The notes: generated by a model from the letters alone, not told the origin. 64,000 nucleotides of DNA from an uncultured Lachnospiraceae bacterium (GCA_946623875.1 CAMORO010000002.1:21476-85475), one strand, 5' to 3'. Counted from the stretch's first letter, positions 9,566 to 18,969 are shown. Numbers and translations: made by a program.

Positions 9566-12448
9566 TTGCTTGCGGATATTAAGGAATGGATAAAAAATGT
9601 TATATTTTCTCGGCTTTTTCTGCTCACTTTAATTATAGGAGCTTTGTTTTTTGTACTCGTACAGAAGCTCTTTGTTCTTCAGATCATAAACGGAGAAGAT
9701 TATCTTAACAATTTCACGCTGACGATCAAGAAGGAAATATCACTTCCGGGCGCACGCGGCAACATATACGACCGTAACGGGAATCTGCTCGCATACAATG
9801 AACTGGCCTATTCGGTTACCATAGAAGATAATTATGAGGCGACCTCGGATAAAAATCTTCTTCTTAACGATACAATAATAAGGACTGTTAATATAATCGA
9901 GAGCTGCGGTGACGAGGTAAACAACGATTTCAAGATAATAATTAACAGGTTCGGACATTATGAGTATGTCGTTTCCGATACCAGACTGCTTCGTTTCCTT
10001 GCGGATGTTTACGGTCATGCCAAGCTTGATGAACTGACTGAAGAGGAACGTAATTCCACTGCGATCGATGTCATAAGGTACCTCTGTTCCAAGGAAAGAT
10101 ATCAGATAGGCACAATGCAAAAAAACGAAGATGGGGAAGATGAATTCTTACCCATGCAGGGATACTCGGAAGAGGAGATCCTTAAGATCATCACTGTCCG
10201 CTTTGCGATGAGCACGAACAGCTATCAGAAATATCTGTCCACGGTTATTGCATCCCAGGTAAGCCGGGAAACTGTTGCGGCGATCATGGAGTGCTCAAAT
10301 GAACTGCAGGGTGTCAGCATTGCGGAGAATATGCTGAGACGATACAATGATACACAGTATTTTGCTCATATTATAGGATATGTCGGAAATGCATCCACCG
10401 AGGATCTTGAAGAGCTGTCTGCGTCGACAAGCCATGAATATGATATGACGGATATTGTAGGTAAAGCCGGCATTGAAAAGACAATGGAGGACTATCTTCA
10501 GGGGAAAAAAGGGCGTGACGTTGTATTTACAGATAACGTCGGAAAGATCCTTGAAACAGATTCCCATGAGGATCCGGTTGCCGGTCAGGATGTATATCTT
10601 TCAATCGACTCGGATCTTCAGAAGGCTGTCTACAATATGCTCGAGCAGAAGCTGGCCGGAATACTTGTGACCAAGATAATAAACATGAAGGAATACAATA
10701 ACAGTGAAGTCAAATCTTCCAAAATGATGATCCCCATAGATGATGTTTATTATGCACTGGTCAACAACAACGTGATCGATATAAATAAGTTTTCCGAACC
10801 GAATGCCCATACATACGAAAAACAGGTATATGCCTCATTCGTGAACAGGCAGGCGGAAGTGCTGGATACGCTTAGGGATGAGCTTCTGAACACAGGCACC
10901 CCATATGATCAGTTAAACAAAGAGAAGCAGGTATATGAGAGTTATATAGTTACCAGACTTATGTCATCATCCGTAGGTATCCTGAAGAGTGATCTGGTGG
11001 ACAGAGACGATAAAACATATATAAACTGGACGATAAAGGAAACAATCAGTCTGAAGGAGTATCTGAATTACTGCCTCGCCAGGAACTGGATAGATATTTC
11101 CAAATTTCACACAGACAGCACATATTCAGACACCTCCGAGATGTATGTACAGCTTGTGGATTATATACTGAATGACCTTAAGGAGGATATCGGATTCTCC
11201 AAAAGGATATACAGATATATGATCAAGGACAGCAGGGTGACAGGCAAGGAACTGTGTCTTATTATGTTTGAGCAGCGTGTTATTTACGGTACCTCGGCCG
11301 AAAAAGAAGCTCTTGAAACGGGAGTGAGAACACCTTATGATTTTATTATAAATAAAATATCAAACATTGAACTGACACCCGCACAGCTCGCGCTGGATCC
11401 ATGCTCGGGTTCCTGTGTTGTATTGAGTACCACGGGAGAAGTCCTTGCCTGTGTTTCATATCCGGGCTACAACAACAACCGTCTTACAAATACCATAGAT
11501 GCCGATTATTATGCCGAACTGATGAATGACCTTTCAAGTCCGATGTACAATCATGCCACACAGCAGATGACTGCTCCCGGTTCCACTTTTAAGATGGTAA
11601 CCGCAATAACGGGACTTGAAAGCGGTATGATAAACCTGGGAGAGTCATTAACATGCCACGGAACATATGAAATAGAGTCACTTAATCTTGAAAAAACCTG
11701 CTGGGTATATCCCGGAGCACACGGGAATCTGGATGTTACACATGCGATCGAGAATTCATGCAACAGCTTTTTCTATGAAGTCGGCTACAGGCTTGCAACA
11801 AACCTTTACCGTTCCACATATTCGGAAACCGCAGGTCTTGAAAAGCTGCGCATATATGCGGATCAATTCGGTCTGACTGAGAAAACGGGCATTGAAATGG
11901 AAGAGAATGAACCTCAATTCTCGGATACTCTGCCTATCGACTCGGCCATCGGACAGGGTAGTCACAACTATACCACAATAGGTCTTGCCCGATATGTTGA
12001 CGCGATCGCAAACAGGGGAACATGCTACGAGCTTACACTTATTGATGCCATAAAGGACAGTGAAGGTAATACGGTCAGGGATTATACTCCTGCCGTAAGA
12101 AATACAGTTGAAGTGCCGGGTGAATACTGGGATGCGGTACAGTACGGCATGCGACTTGTTGTTAATAAAACAGAAGCCTTCAAGCATTTTCCCATTAACG
12201 TTGCCGGCAAGACAGGAACAGCGCAGACTTCCACTTCACGTACAAACCATGCCCTGTTTGTGGGCTTTGCACCGTATGAGAAACCGGAGATAGCCGTATC
12301 CGTCCGTATTGCCTACGGATACACTTCGGCAAATGCGGCATCTCTTGCAAGTGATGTCATGAAATACTATTTCGAACTTGAAGATAAGAGTGAGCTGATA
12401 AACGGTATAGCAAATGTTGATGAGAGTCAGGAAGTCATCGAAGACTGA
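9566..12448 (+). CDS. mrdA: Penicillin-binding protein 2, elongasome transpeptidase, with large insertion
   Basis: Class B PBP that cross-links lateral peptidoglycan with RodA. A short cytoplasmic tail and one TM helix (about residues 14-33) precede the dimer/pedestal domain, which contains LPGARGNIYDRNG. Catalytic motifs are intact: S673xxK676, S731-C-N733 and K882-T-G884. At 960 aa it is 250-300 residues longer than usual PBP2. The excess is a charged helical segment, about residues 365-605, between the pedestal helix DLQKAVYNMLEQKL and the start of the transpeptidase domain (SGSCVVLSTTGEVLA). The start is TTG 9566, 8 nt after AGGAGA and 2 nt after the mreD stop. Confidence 0.93.
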   Translation: MLADIKEWIKNVIFSRLFLLTLIIGALFFVLVQKLFVLQIINGEDYLNNFTLTIKKEISLPGARGNIYDRNGNLLAYNELAYSVTIEDNYEATSDKNLLLNDTIIRTVNIIESCGDEVNNDFKIIINRFGHYEYVVSDTRLLRFLADVYGHAKLDELTEEERNSTAIDVIRYLCSKERYQIGTMQKNEDGEDEFLPMQGYSEEEILKIITVRFAMSTNSYQKYLSTVIASQVSRETVAAIMECSNELQGVSIAENMLRRYNDTQYFAHIIGYVGNASTEDLEELSASTSHEYDMTDIVGKAGIEKTMEDYLQGKKGRDVVFTDNVGKILETDSHEDPVAGQDVYLSIDSDLQKAVYNMLEQKLAGILVTKIINMKEYNNSEVKSSKMMIPIDDVYYALVNNNVIDINKFSEPNAHTYEKQVYASFVNRQAEVLDTLRDELLNTGTPYDQLNKEKQVYESYIVTRLMSSSVGILKSDLVDRDDKTYINWTIKETISLKEYLNYCLARNWIDISKFHTDSTYSDTSEMYVQLVDYILNDLKEDIGFSKRIYRYMIKDSRVTGKELCLIMFEQRVIYGTSAEKEALETGVRTPYDFIINKISNIELTPAQLALDPCSGSCVVLSTTGEVLACVSYPGYNNNRLTNTIDADYYAELMNDLSSPMYNHATQQMTAPGSTFKMVTAITGLESGMINLGESLTCHGTYEIESLNLEKTCWVYPGAHGNLDVTHAIENSCNSFFYEVGYRLATNLYRSTYSETAGLEKLRIYADQFGLTEKTGIEMEENEPQFSDTLPIDSAIGQGSHNYTTIGLARYVDAIANRGTCYELTLIDAIKDSEGNTVRDYTPAVRNTVEVPGEYWDAVQYGMRLVVNKTEAFKHFPINVAGKTGTAQTSTSRTNHALFVGFAPYEKPEIAVSVRIAYGYTSANAASLASDVMKYYFELEDKSELINGIANVDESQEVIED

Positions 12449-12510
12449 TTTAGTATTATGATAACGTATATATCAAAACAGTGAACTGCAGATCGGGAGA
12501 GTGAATCAAT

Positions 12511-13182
12511 ATGAAAAACACGGTAATGATAAAGAGTTTTCAGCACGGAATACGGGTACAGCTTGATCCGGATGCGGATTTTAAGTCTATTTACAGTGAA
12601 CTTATAGAGAAATTCAATGCTTCGGCCAAATTCTTCGGCAAAGCCAAGCTCGTCATCTCCTTTGAGGGGAGAGATCTTAATGATGAAGAAGAGGAATTTC
12701 TTGTAAACTGCATTACTGAAAACACGGACATAACTGTATCCTGTATAATCGGCAGGGATGAAATGAGCGACATGCTGTATGTAAAGGCTGCCAACAGCTT
12801 TTCACAGAACAGTAATTCACATCCCGGACAGTTCTATAAGGGAAGTATAAAGGCCGGCGAAAGTCTTGAAACCGATTCAAGTCTGATCATACTCGGGGAT
12901 GTGAACAACGGAGCTCACGTCAGTGCTTCCGGTAACATAGTAATACTCGGAACACTGTACGGAAATGTACATGCAGGGTGTTTTGGGGATGAAAAGAGCT
13001 TTGTGGCTGCGCTTGACATCAAACCGACAGAGGTTAAGATAGCCGACTGTTCCGAGATGATGACGGAAAAGAGCGGTCTGTTCCTTAAAAACAAGGCGGT
13101 TCCAAAGATACTGTATATAGACAACGGGAAGATAATGGCTAAGGTTATTAAAACCGATACACTGAACAATCTTCCTTTTTAA
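12511..13182 (+). CDS. minC: Septum-site determining protein MinC
   Basis: FtsZ polymerisation inhibitor. The N-terminal domain (about residues 1-105) is followed by the right-handed beta-helix C-terminal domain, with ILGDVNNGAHVSASGNIVIL and LYGNVHAG as its repeats. 223 aa, normal. MinC normally needs MinD for membrane recruitment, and in related Clostridia minD and minE usually follow. Here rodA starts 10 nt downstream, so minDE are not adjacent. GGGAGAG precedes the ATG. Confidence 0.9.
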   Translation: MKNTVMIKSFQHGIRVQLDPDADFKSIYSELIEKFNASAKFFGKAKLVISFEGRDLNDEEEEFLVNCITENTDITVSCIIGRDEMSDMLYVKAANSFSQNSNSHPGQFYKGSIKAGESLETDSSLIILGDVNNGAHVSASGNIVILGTLYGNVHAGCFGDEKSFVAALDIKPTEVKIADCSEMMTEKSGLFLKNKAVPKILYIDNGKIMAKVIKTDTLNNLPF

Positions 13183-13192
13183 GAGGTTTTAT

Positions 13193-14326
13193 ATGGATCT
13201 GATAAGAGCATTTTCAAATTACAGTATAAAGAAATACAATTTTTTCCTGGTATTGCTGTCAATTGCCATATCCATAGTCGGTATACTTCTTATCGGAAGT
13301 GCGAAGGCTGACCTTGTAAGCCATCAGCTTCAGGGACTTATAATCGGTTTCGTTTTAATGCTGGTCGTTTCATTGATCGATTACCACTTCATACTTAAGT
13401 TTTACTGGCTGGAATATGTTCTTGCAATAGCGCTTCTTATGGCCGTTTATTTCTTCGGTGACAAGGGTGGAGGAGCTGCAAGATGGTTTATTTTGTTCGG
13501 AATCAGGTTTCAGCCCTCCGAGCTTGTAAAAATATTATTGATTTTATTCTATGCACAGTTTATTATGAAACATAAGAATACTCTGAATACTTTCAGGATT
13601 CTTTCACTTTGTGTGATACTTATTATTCCTCCGTTCGTACTTATCTTTAAACAGCCGGATCTCTCTACGAGTATAATGATACTGGTAATATTCGGTGTGG
13701 TAATGTTTCTCGGCGGTCTGAGCTACAAAGTAATAGCCGTGGCCGCAGCTCTTGCGGTGCCGGCGGTCATTGTACTGTTAAACATGATCCTTACGCCTGG
13801 ACAGACCATTGTAAATGATTATCAGCAGAAGCGTATACTTGCCTGGATCCAGCCCGAGAAATACGCTTCCACCGAGGCATATCAGCAGCTTAATTCAATA
13901 ACCGCGATAGGTTCGGGTCAGTTGCATGGTAAGGGACTTAACAACAACGTTATAGGATCTGTTAAGAACGGTAATTTTATTTCGGAAGCACAGACAGACT
14001 TTATATTTGCCATAGCAGGGGAGGAGCTTGGCTTTGTAGGCTGTTGTGCCATTATAATCCTGTTGTTTCTCATCGTGATACAGTGTATCTGGATAGCAGT
14101 AAAGGCTCATGATCTTGCAGGCAGGCTGATAGCAGGCGGAATGGCGGGATTTATCGGGTTTCAGACATTTATAAATATTGGCGTAACCACGATGATACTT
14201 CCCAATACCGGGTTGACACTCCCGTTTGTGAGTTATGGCCAGACTTCTCTGATAACAATGTTTATAGGGATAGGTTTGGTACTGAATGTCCGTATGCAGG
14301 CCAACAATTCCATACTGTACAATTGA
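13193..14326 (+). CDS. rodA: SEDS glycosyltransferase RodA
   Basis: Polytopic SEDS peptidoglycan polymerase, partner of the class B PBP encoded two genes upstream. About ten hydrophobic helices; diagnostic stretches are GIRFQPSELVKI, KQPDLSTSIMI, SEAQTDFIFAIAGEELG and GLTLPFVSYG. The acidic residues of the SEAQTDFIFA loop match the catalytic region described for RodA. 377 aa. RodA is preferred over FtsW/SpoVE because of its mreBCD-PBP2 neighbours, but sequence alone does not separate them completely. Confidence 0.9.
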   Translation: MDLIRAFSNYSIKKYNFFLVLLSIAISIVGILLIGSAKADLVSHQLQGLIIGFVLMLVVSLIDYHFILKFYWLEYVLAIALLMAVYFFGDKGGGAARWFILFGIRFQPSELVKILLILFYAQFIMKHKNTLNTFRILSLCVILIIPPFVLIFKQPDLSTSIMILVIFGVVMFLGGLSYKVIAVAAALAVPAVIVLLNMILTPGQTIVNDYQQKRILAWIQPEKYASTEAYQQLNSITAIGSGQLHGKGLNNNVIGSVKNGNFISEAQTDFIFAIAGEELGFVGCCAIIILLFLIVIQCIWIAVKAHDLAGRLIAGGMAGFIGFQTFINIGVTTMILPNTGLTLPFVSYGQTSLITMFIGIGLVLNVRMQANNSILYN

Positions 14327-14360
14327 TGTACAAAGCACATAATTAAAATGGAGGTAAAGC

Positions 14361-14756
14361 ATGAATATCGGTTTGATCGCTCATGACTCTAAGAAGAAGC
14401 TTATGCAGAATTTCTGCATTGCATACAGAGGTATACTCAGCAAGAATGTTTTATATGCAACAGGTACAACCGGACGCCTTATAGAAGAAGTGACCAATCT
14501 TTCAATTCATAAATATCTGGCGGGACATCTTGGAGGAGAACAGCAGATAGGCGCACAGATCGAACACAATGAGATCGATCTTATGATATTCCTGCGTGAT
14601 CCGTTATCGCCCAAGTCACATGAGCCTGATGTCGGATACATCATAAGATTGTGTGATATTCATAATATTCCTCTTGCAACCAATCTTGCAACCGCGGAGT
14701 TACTTATCAAATCCTTAGACAGAGGGGATATGGAATGGCGTGAAATGTACAAATAG
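14361..14756 (+). CDS. mgsA: Methylglyoxal synthase
   Basis: Converts dihydroxyacetone phosphate to methylglyoxal and phosphate, a glycolytic bypass. All family landmarks are present in 131 aa: GLIAHDSKK at the N-terminus, ATGTTGRLI, GGEQQIGA, the catalytic FLRDPLSP region and IPLATNLATAE. AATGGAGG stands upstream of the ATG. It is the usual neighbour of minC/rodA clusters in Clostridia. Its 3' end overlaps the next gene by 17 nt. Confidence 0.96.
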   Translation: MNIGLIAHDSKKKLMQNFCIAYRGILSKNVLYATGTTGRLIEEVTNLSIHKYLAGHLGGEQQIGAQIEHNEIDLMIFLRDPLSPKSHEPDVGYIIRLCDIHNIPLATNLATAELLIKSLDRGDMEWREMYK

Positions 14757-15711
14757 TCTTATCCTTACATTATGCATACTGACCTTATTCGCGCTTACGG
14801 GATGCTCTGAAACATATTTTGCGCAACCGTATGATTACAGAACACGGCAATCTGCTTTTTCCTTTGACAATGCCAGTGGTTCCGATACGGCCCCTCCTTT
14901 TGCCGCCGGTCTGTGTGTGGCTTCAGATGAGAACTCAGCAGACGGTCCTGCTTTAAACGGTGCCGTTGCGGCAGGTCTTTTTGATGTGAACGCATGCGGA
15001 ACACTTTATTCAAAAGAAGTACATGAAAGGCTTGCACCGGCTTCGCTCACCAAGGTAATGACTGCACTTGTCGCCCTTAAATACGGGCATCCGGATGATA
15101 TGATCACGGCTTCATCGGCTGTCAATATCACTGAATCGGGTGCACAGCTTGTCGGTATAAAGGAAGGCGACCGCATGAGCCTTGAGCAGGCACTTCACGG
15201 TCTTCTTATGTATTCGGGAAATGACGCAGCCGTAGTGATCGCCGAATACATTTCGGGTAATGTTGACGAGTTTTGTCTTCTTATGAATGAGGAAGCGAAC
15301 AAGCTCGGAGCTACCAACACCCATTTTGTCAATCCGCACGGCCTCTCGGCCGACGATCATTACACAACGGCATATGACCTTTACCTTATCTTTAATGAGG
15401 CAATGAAGTACGATAAGTTCAGGGAGATCATCGGCAAGAGTGAATATCAGACAACCTACAGTGACCGCGACGGGAATTCAAAGGAAATGGATATAACGAA
15501 TTCCAATCTGTATCTTACCGGAGATAAAAACATGCCTTCGGGAGTGACCGTTCTCGGTGGTAAAACAGGTACGACCAATAAGGCCGGATCATGTCTTATA
15601 CTTTTGTCGAATGATGATAAAGGAAATCCGTATATTTCGGTGATCTTAAAGGCTGCAGACAAGGATATACTGTATACTGAAATGACAACTCTGCTTGAAC
15701 AGATTCCATAG
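14740..15711 (+). CDS. Lipoprotein D-alanyl-D-alanine carboxypeptidase (serine type)
   Basis: Peptidase S11 (DacA/DacF-like) that trims pentapeptide stems of peptidoglycan outside the membrane. Motifs: S102xxK105 (ASLTK), S159-G-N161 and K275-T-G277. The N-terminus is a lipoprotein signal with lipobox LTGC (Cys22), so it is predicted to be lipid-anchored rather than held by the usual C-terminal helix; at 323 aa it lacks the PBP5 C-terminal domain. The start is GTG 14740 inside the mgsA 3' end, with AGAGGGG 12 nt upstream; the signal peptide needs this start. Confidence 0.92.
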   Translation: MKCTNSLILTLCILTLFALTGCSETYFAQPYDYRTRQSAFSFDNASGSDTAPPFAAGLCVASDENSADGPALNGAVAAGLFDVNACGTLYSKEVHERLAPASLTKVMTALVALKYGHPDDMITASSAVNITESGAQLVGIKEGDRMSLEQALHGLLMYSGNDAAVVIAEYISGNVDEFCLLMNEEANKLGATNTHFVNPHGLSADDHYTTAYDLYLIFNEAMKYDKFREIIGKSEYQTTYSDRDGNSKEMDITNSNLYLTGDKNMPSGVTVLGGKTGTTNKAGSCLILLSNDDKGNPYISVILKAADKDILYTEMTTLLEQIP

Positions 15712-15720
15712 ATATTACTG

Positions 15721-15749
15721 TTGTTTTTTGGCATGAAATAATCTATAAT
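15721..15749 (+). promoter_or_regulatory. Sigma-A type promoter
   Basis: TTGTTT (15721-15726), a 17-nt spacer and a perfect TATAAT (15744-15749) lie in the gap after the carboxypeptidase gene and 40 nt before the next start, which has a strong AAAGGAGGAG ribosome site. It probably starts the transcript of the P-loop protein, the HlyD-like protein, yggS and sepF. Confidence 0.7.
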
Positions 15750-15788
15750 TACTGTATGTAGTTATTAAATACAAAGGAGGAGATAACA

Positions 15789-16211
15789 ATGATACAATTG
15801 ATCGTTGGCGAAAAGGGTAAGGGAAAGACCAAGCATCTGCTTGAGAAGGTTAATGCATCAGCCAAGACCAGTAACGGTAATATTGTTTATCTTGACAAGA
15901 ATTCCAAACATATGTATGAACTCAACAATAAGATTCGCCTGATTAATGCATCTGAGTATCCGATTTCTTCCGAAGATGAATTCGTTGGGTTCGTTTGCGG
16001 AATTGTATCCCAGGATCACGACCTGGAACAGGTATATTTTGACAGTTTTATGGATGTGGCTTACATCAAGGATCGCACAAAGGTTGAGGATATCGTAAAG
16101 AAGCTTGATAAGATCAGTGAGCAGTTCAAGGTTGATTTTATTATTAGTGTCAGTCTTGATGCTTCCGAGCTGTCGGAATACATGCAGTCAAAGGTTATTG
16201 TATCTCTCTGA
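15789..16211 (+). CDS. Small P-loop protein of unknown function
   Basis: 140 aa starting MIQLIVGEKGKGKTKHLLEK; GEKGKGKT is a Walker A loop (residues 7-14). The next beta strand NIVYLDKNS and the later VYFDSFMDVAY and VDFIISVS strands fit a minimal RecA-like/ATPase core, with no obvious sensor or effector domain. It has its own consensus promoter and a very strong ribosome site, suggesting good expression. It lies just before the HlyD-like/yggS/sepF cluster, so a link to division or envelope work is possible but unproven. I do not recognise a named family. Confidence 0.75.
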   Translation: MIQLIVGEKGKGKTKHLLEKVNASAKTSNGNIVYLDKNSKHMYELNNKIRLINASEYPISSEDEFVGFVCGIVSQDHDLEQVYFDSFMDVAYIKDRTKVEDIVKKLDKISEQFKVDFIISVSLDASELSEYMQSKVIVSL

Positions 16212-16260
16212 TTTGATTTAACTTTATATTCAATGTTCAAGAGCAGATTATCCTGCAATA

Positions 16261-16289
16261 AGGAGGGGGAATGTCCGATTCTCCCTCCT
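16261..16289 (+). other. Hairpin between P-loop gene and HlyD-like gene
   Basis: AGGAGGGGGA (16261-16270) pairs with TCTCCCTCCT (16280-16289) with one mismatch and a 9-nt loop. No U tract follows, so it is not a classic terminator. It could slow transcription, protect an RNA end or hide the GGAGG sequence; it lies 24 nt before the GTG start of the next gene. Confidence 0.5.
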
Positions 16290-16313
16290 ATATGCTTGTA
16301 AGGGGCAGTATAA

Positions 16314-17717
16314 GTGGCACACAAAAGAAGGACTGATAATAATAAGGTAAGAAAATACAGACCTCCTATAAATATTAATCCCGGGTTGATAATATTCGGG
16401 TTTCTTTTTGTGTATATTGTTGTTGTTATCGTATCTTATTTCAGAAGCGAGCACATAGCACCATATGAGGTTACCATGGGTTCGCTCGCCGTAAACAATA
16501 CATATCGCGGGGTGGCTCTTCGGGATGAAACGGTTGTCAGCTCCAATTTTGCGGGATATATCAATTACTATGCAAGAGAAGGTGAAAAGGTTGCAAACAA
16601 CTCGATGGTTTATACCGTTGATGCAACCGGTAAGATAAATGACCTTATCAATAATGATACAAGCGGAACGACACTGCTGAGTAAAGAGGATATGTCCGAG
16701 CTTAAGACATCGATCACGGATTTTGCGTCGGGATTTGATCCTGTCAATTACGAGGAAACCTATCACTTCAAGTTCGATATTCAGGGTACAGTACTTAAGA
16801 TAGCCAATTACAAGGTTCTTTCCGGTATCGATGCTTATAAATCCGGTGATTATTCCGATAATGTCAATTTCGGATATTCGCCGGCTTCAGGCATACTTGT
16901 TTATTCGGTTGACGGCTATGAAACACTTACCGCCGAGGATATTACAAAGGCGCTGCTTTACAACGAGGAATACGAAAAGAAACAGTTCGTAAGTAATGAC
17001 CTGATAGCTGACGGAGATCCGGCCTTTAAGATCATAACGTCGGAGGAATGGTCAATACTTATTGAGATAGATGAAGAAAAATGTCGTGAGATCGAGGATG
17101 AAAGCTATGTAAATGTAAGGTTCCTTAAGAACAATTATACTGCGTGGGCTGCTCTTTCAATACTGAGACAGGATGGTACCATATTTGCCAAGCTTGATTT
17201 CAACAATTCCATGGTGACCTTTGCAACGGACAGATTTATAGAGCTTGAGCTTATTTCGGATGCCGACGAGGGACTTAAGATACCCAATTCCGCAATTGTT
17301 GAGAAAGCATTTTATTTAATTCCCGAGGAATATCTGGCCTATGATGAGTCGGGAAATGACGAAGGATTCTACAGAGAAGCTTATCTTGAAGACGGAACAG
17401 TAACCAAGGAGTTCGTCAAGGCCACCATATATGCTTCGTATGACGGTCAGCTTTACGTGGATGATAAGGCATTTATGATCGGTGATTATATAATAAAGCC
17501 CGGTAATGATGAAAAATATCCGATAAGCAAGCAGGGTATGCTGACCGGCGTGTATAACATCAACAAGGGGTATGCCGATTTTAAACAGATCACAGTACTT
17601 TATCATAATGAGGAATATTCGATAGTCAAGTCCAATACTCAGTACGGACTTAATGTTTATGACCATATTGTTCTTAAGGGTGACACGGTTGACGCCGATG
17701 ATTTTATTTATGAATAA
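16314..17717 (+). CDS. HlyD-like membrane-anchored protein upstream of yggS-sepF
   Basis: 467 aa. A basic N-terminal tail precedes one TM helix (about residues 24-44), then a beta-rich extracytoplasmic part. GYINYYAREGEKV looks like the biotinyl-lipoyl/HlyD hairpin half, and later stretches (IPNSAIVEKAFYLIP, ITVLYHNEEYSIV) look like the barrel and membrane-proximal domains of adaptor proteins. Homologues are commonly annotated HlyD family efflux adaptor and sit before yggS/sepF in clostridia, yet no transporter gene is adjacent. A division-site role is inference. The start is GTG 16314 with AAGGGG upstream; an ATG start is not available near the TM. Confidence 0.75.
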   Translation: MAHKRRTDNNKVRKYRPPININPGLIIFGFLFVYIVVVIVSYFRSEHIAPYEVTMGSLAVNNTYRGVALRDETVVSSNFAGYINYYAREGEKVANNSMVYTVDATGKINDLINNDTSGTTLLSKEDMSELKTSITDFASGFDPVNYEETYHFKFDIQGTVLKIANYKVLSGIDAYKSGDYSDNVNFGYSPASGILVYSVDGYETLTAEDITKALLYNEEYEKKQFVSNDLIADGDPAFKIITSEEWSILIEIDEEKCREIEDESYVNVRFLKNNYTAWAALSILRQDGTIFAKLDFNNSMVTFATDRFIELELISDADEGLKIPNSAIVEKAFYLIPEEYLAYDESGNDEGFYREAYLEDGTVTKEFVKATIYASYDGQLYVDDKAFMIGDYIIKPGNDEKYPISKQGMLTGVYNINKGYADFKQITVLYHNEEYSIVKSNTQYGLNVYDHIVLKGDTVDADDFIYE

Positions 17718-17728
17718 GAGGTATGTAT

Positions 17729-18424
17729 ATGTTAAAGGATAATCTTGAAGAAGTACGCAGGAACATGGAAGCGGCAGCCCTAAGGTGCGGTCGGAGCATC
17801 GATGAAGTCACCTTGATCGCCGTCAGCAAGACAAAGCCTGCAGAGATGATAAAAGAGGTATACGATCTTGGAGTCAGGGATTTTGGTGAGAACAAGGTAC
17901 AGGAACTTGTTGATAAATATGACAGACTGCCGGATGATATCAGATGGCACCTTATAGGACACCTCCAGACAAACAAGGTTAAATATGTTATTGATAAGGC
18001 TTATCTGATACACAGTGTTGATTCCATTAAGCTTGCAAGGGAAATAAGCAAGGAAGCAGGGAAGCGTGGCATATGTGCCAATATCCTTATTGAAGTGAAC
18101 GCAGCGGGAGAGGAAAGCAAATTCGGTTTTAGTCCGGATGAGGTTATTGATGCCGTACAGGAAATAGCCAAATTGCCTTCGATTTACATAAAAGGTCTTA
18201 TGACTGTGGCACCATATGTTGCGGTCAGCGAGGAAAACAGGCAATTTTTTGTCAAAATAAAGCAATTAACTGTTGACATAATGCAAAAAAACATAGATAA
18301 TGTATCTATGGATTTTATTTCCATGGGTATGTCAGGCGATTATGAGGTCGCCATTGAAGAAGGGGCAACGTACATACGGGTGGGAACGTCCATATTTGGT
18401 GAGAGGAATTATAATATTAAATAA
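17729..18424 (+). CDS. PLP homeostasis protein YggS/YlmE
   Basis: Single-domain alanine-racemase-fold PLP carrier (COG0325). TLIAVSKTKP carries the PLP lysine; further family stretches are GENKVQEL, WHLIGHLQTNKVK, HSVDS, EVN, GLMTVAP and the C-terminal MGMSGDYEVAIEEGATYIRVG. Length is normal. ATG 17729 is chosen because AAGAGG (17716-17721) is 7 nt away; ATG 17723 is too close. It is followed 13 nt later by sepF, the conserved ylmE-ylmF order of Gram-positive division clusters. Confidence 0.95.
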   Translation: MLKDNLEEVRRNMEAAALRCGRSIDEVTLIAVSKTKPAEMIKEVYDLGVRDFGENKVQELVDKYDRLPDDIRWHLIGHLQTNKVKYVIDKAYLIHSVDSIKLAREISKEAGKRGICANILIEVNAAGEESKFGFSPDEVIDAVQEIAKLPSIYIKGLMTVAPYVAVSEENRQFFVKIKQLTVDIMQKNIDNVSMDFISMGMSGDYEVAIEEGATYIRVGTSIFGERNYNIK

Positions 18425-18437
18425 GGAGAGTGGGAAA

Positions 18438-18956
18438 ATGGCTTTTTTTGACAACTTACTTAAGTCGATGAAGTACAACGACGAGGATTTTGATGACGAG
18501 TACTTCGACGAAGAGGATGAGATCGAGGACACTGCGGCGCAGCGAAGATCCATCAAATCAACGACTCTTGAGGATGATTATGACAAGTCATATGGAAGGG
18601 CATCCAATAAGGTAACCTCAATAGGAGGAAGGTCGTCAGCTAAGAGCATCAGGCCAAGCGGAAATGTTAATGAGGTTTGTGTTATCAAGCCTACCAATGT
18701 AAACGATTCAAGAGAGATCACAGACACATTGCTTTCAAACAGGACAGTAGTTCTTAATGTGGAAGGGCTTGATATGGATGTTGCCCAGAGGATCATTGAT
18801 TTTACTTCCGGTTCGACCTATGCAGTCGGAGGTAATCTTCAGAAGATTTCACATTATATTTTTATAATAACCCCGAGAAATGTCGATATTTCCGGTGATT
18901 TCCAGGAGATACTTTCAGGTGCGTTTGATGTACCTGCATTAAATACCAAATATTAA
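18438..18956 (+). CDS. sepF: Cell division protein SepF
   Basis: FtsZ membrane tether of Gram-positives. The N-terminal amphipathic helix MAFFDNLLKSMKY (membrane targeting) is followed by an acidic linker and then the globular SepF domain from about residue 75, with VCVIKPTNVNDSREI, GLDMDVAQRIIDF and GSTYAVGG. 172 aa. ATG 18438 has AAGGAGAG 7 nt upstream; upstream in-frame codons overlap yggS and are not used. A strong terminator follows 13 nt after the stop. Confidence 0.95.
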   Translation: MAFFDNLLKSMKYNDEDFDDEYFDEEDEIEDTAAQRRSIKSTTLEDDYDKSYGRASNKVTSIGGRSSAKSIRPSGNVNEVCVIKPTNVNDSREITDTLLSNRTVVLNVEGLDMDVAQRIIDFTSGSTYAVGGNLQKISHYIFIITPRNVDISGDFQEILSGAFDVPALNTKY

Positions 18957-18969
18957 TTGACTGATGAAG

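Noticed and set aside
14740-14756. mgsA and carboxypeptidase as one frameshifted fusion
   Set aside because: Each has complete family ends, and the second begins with a full lipoprotein signal peptide.
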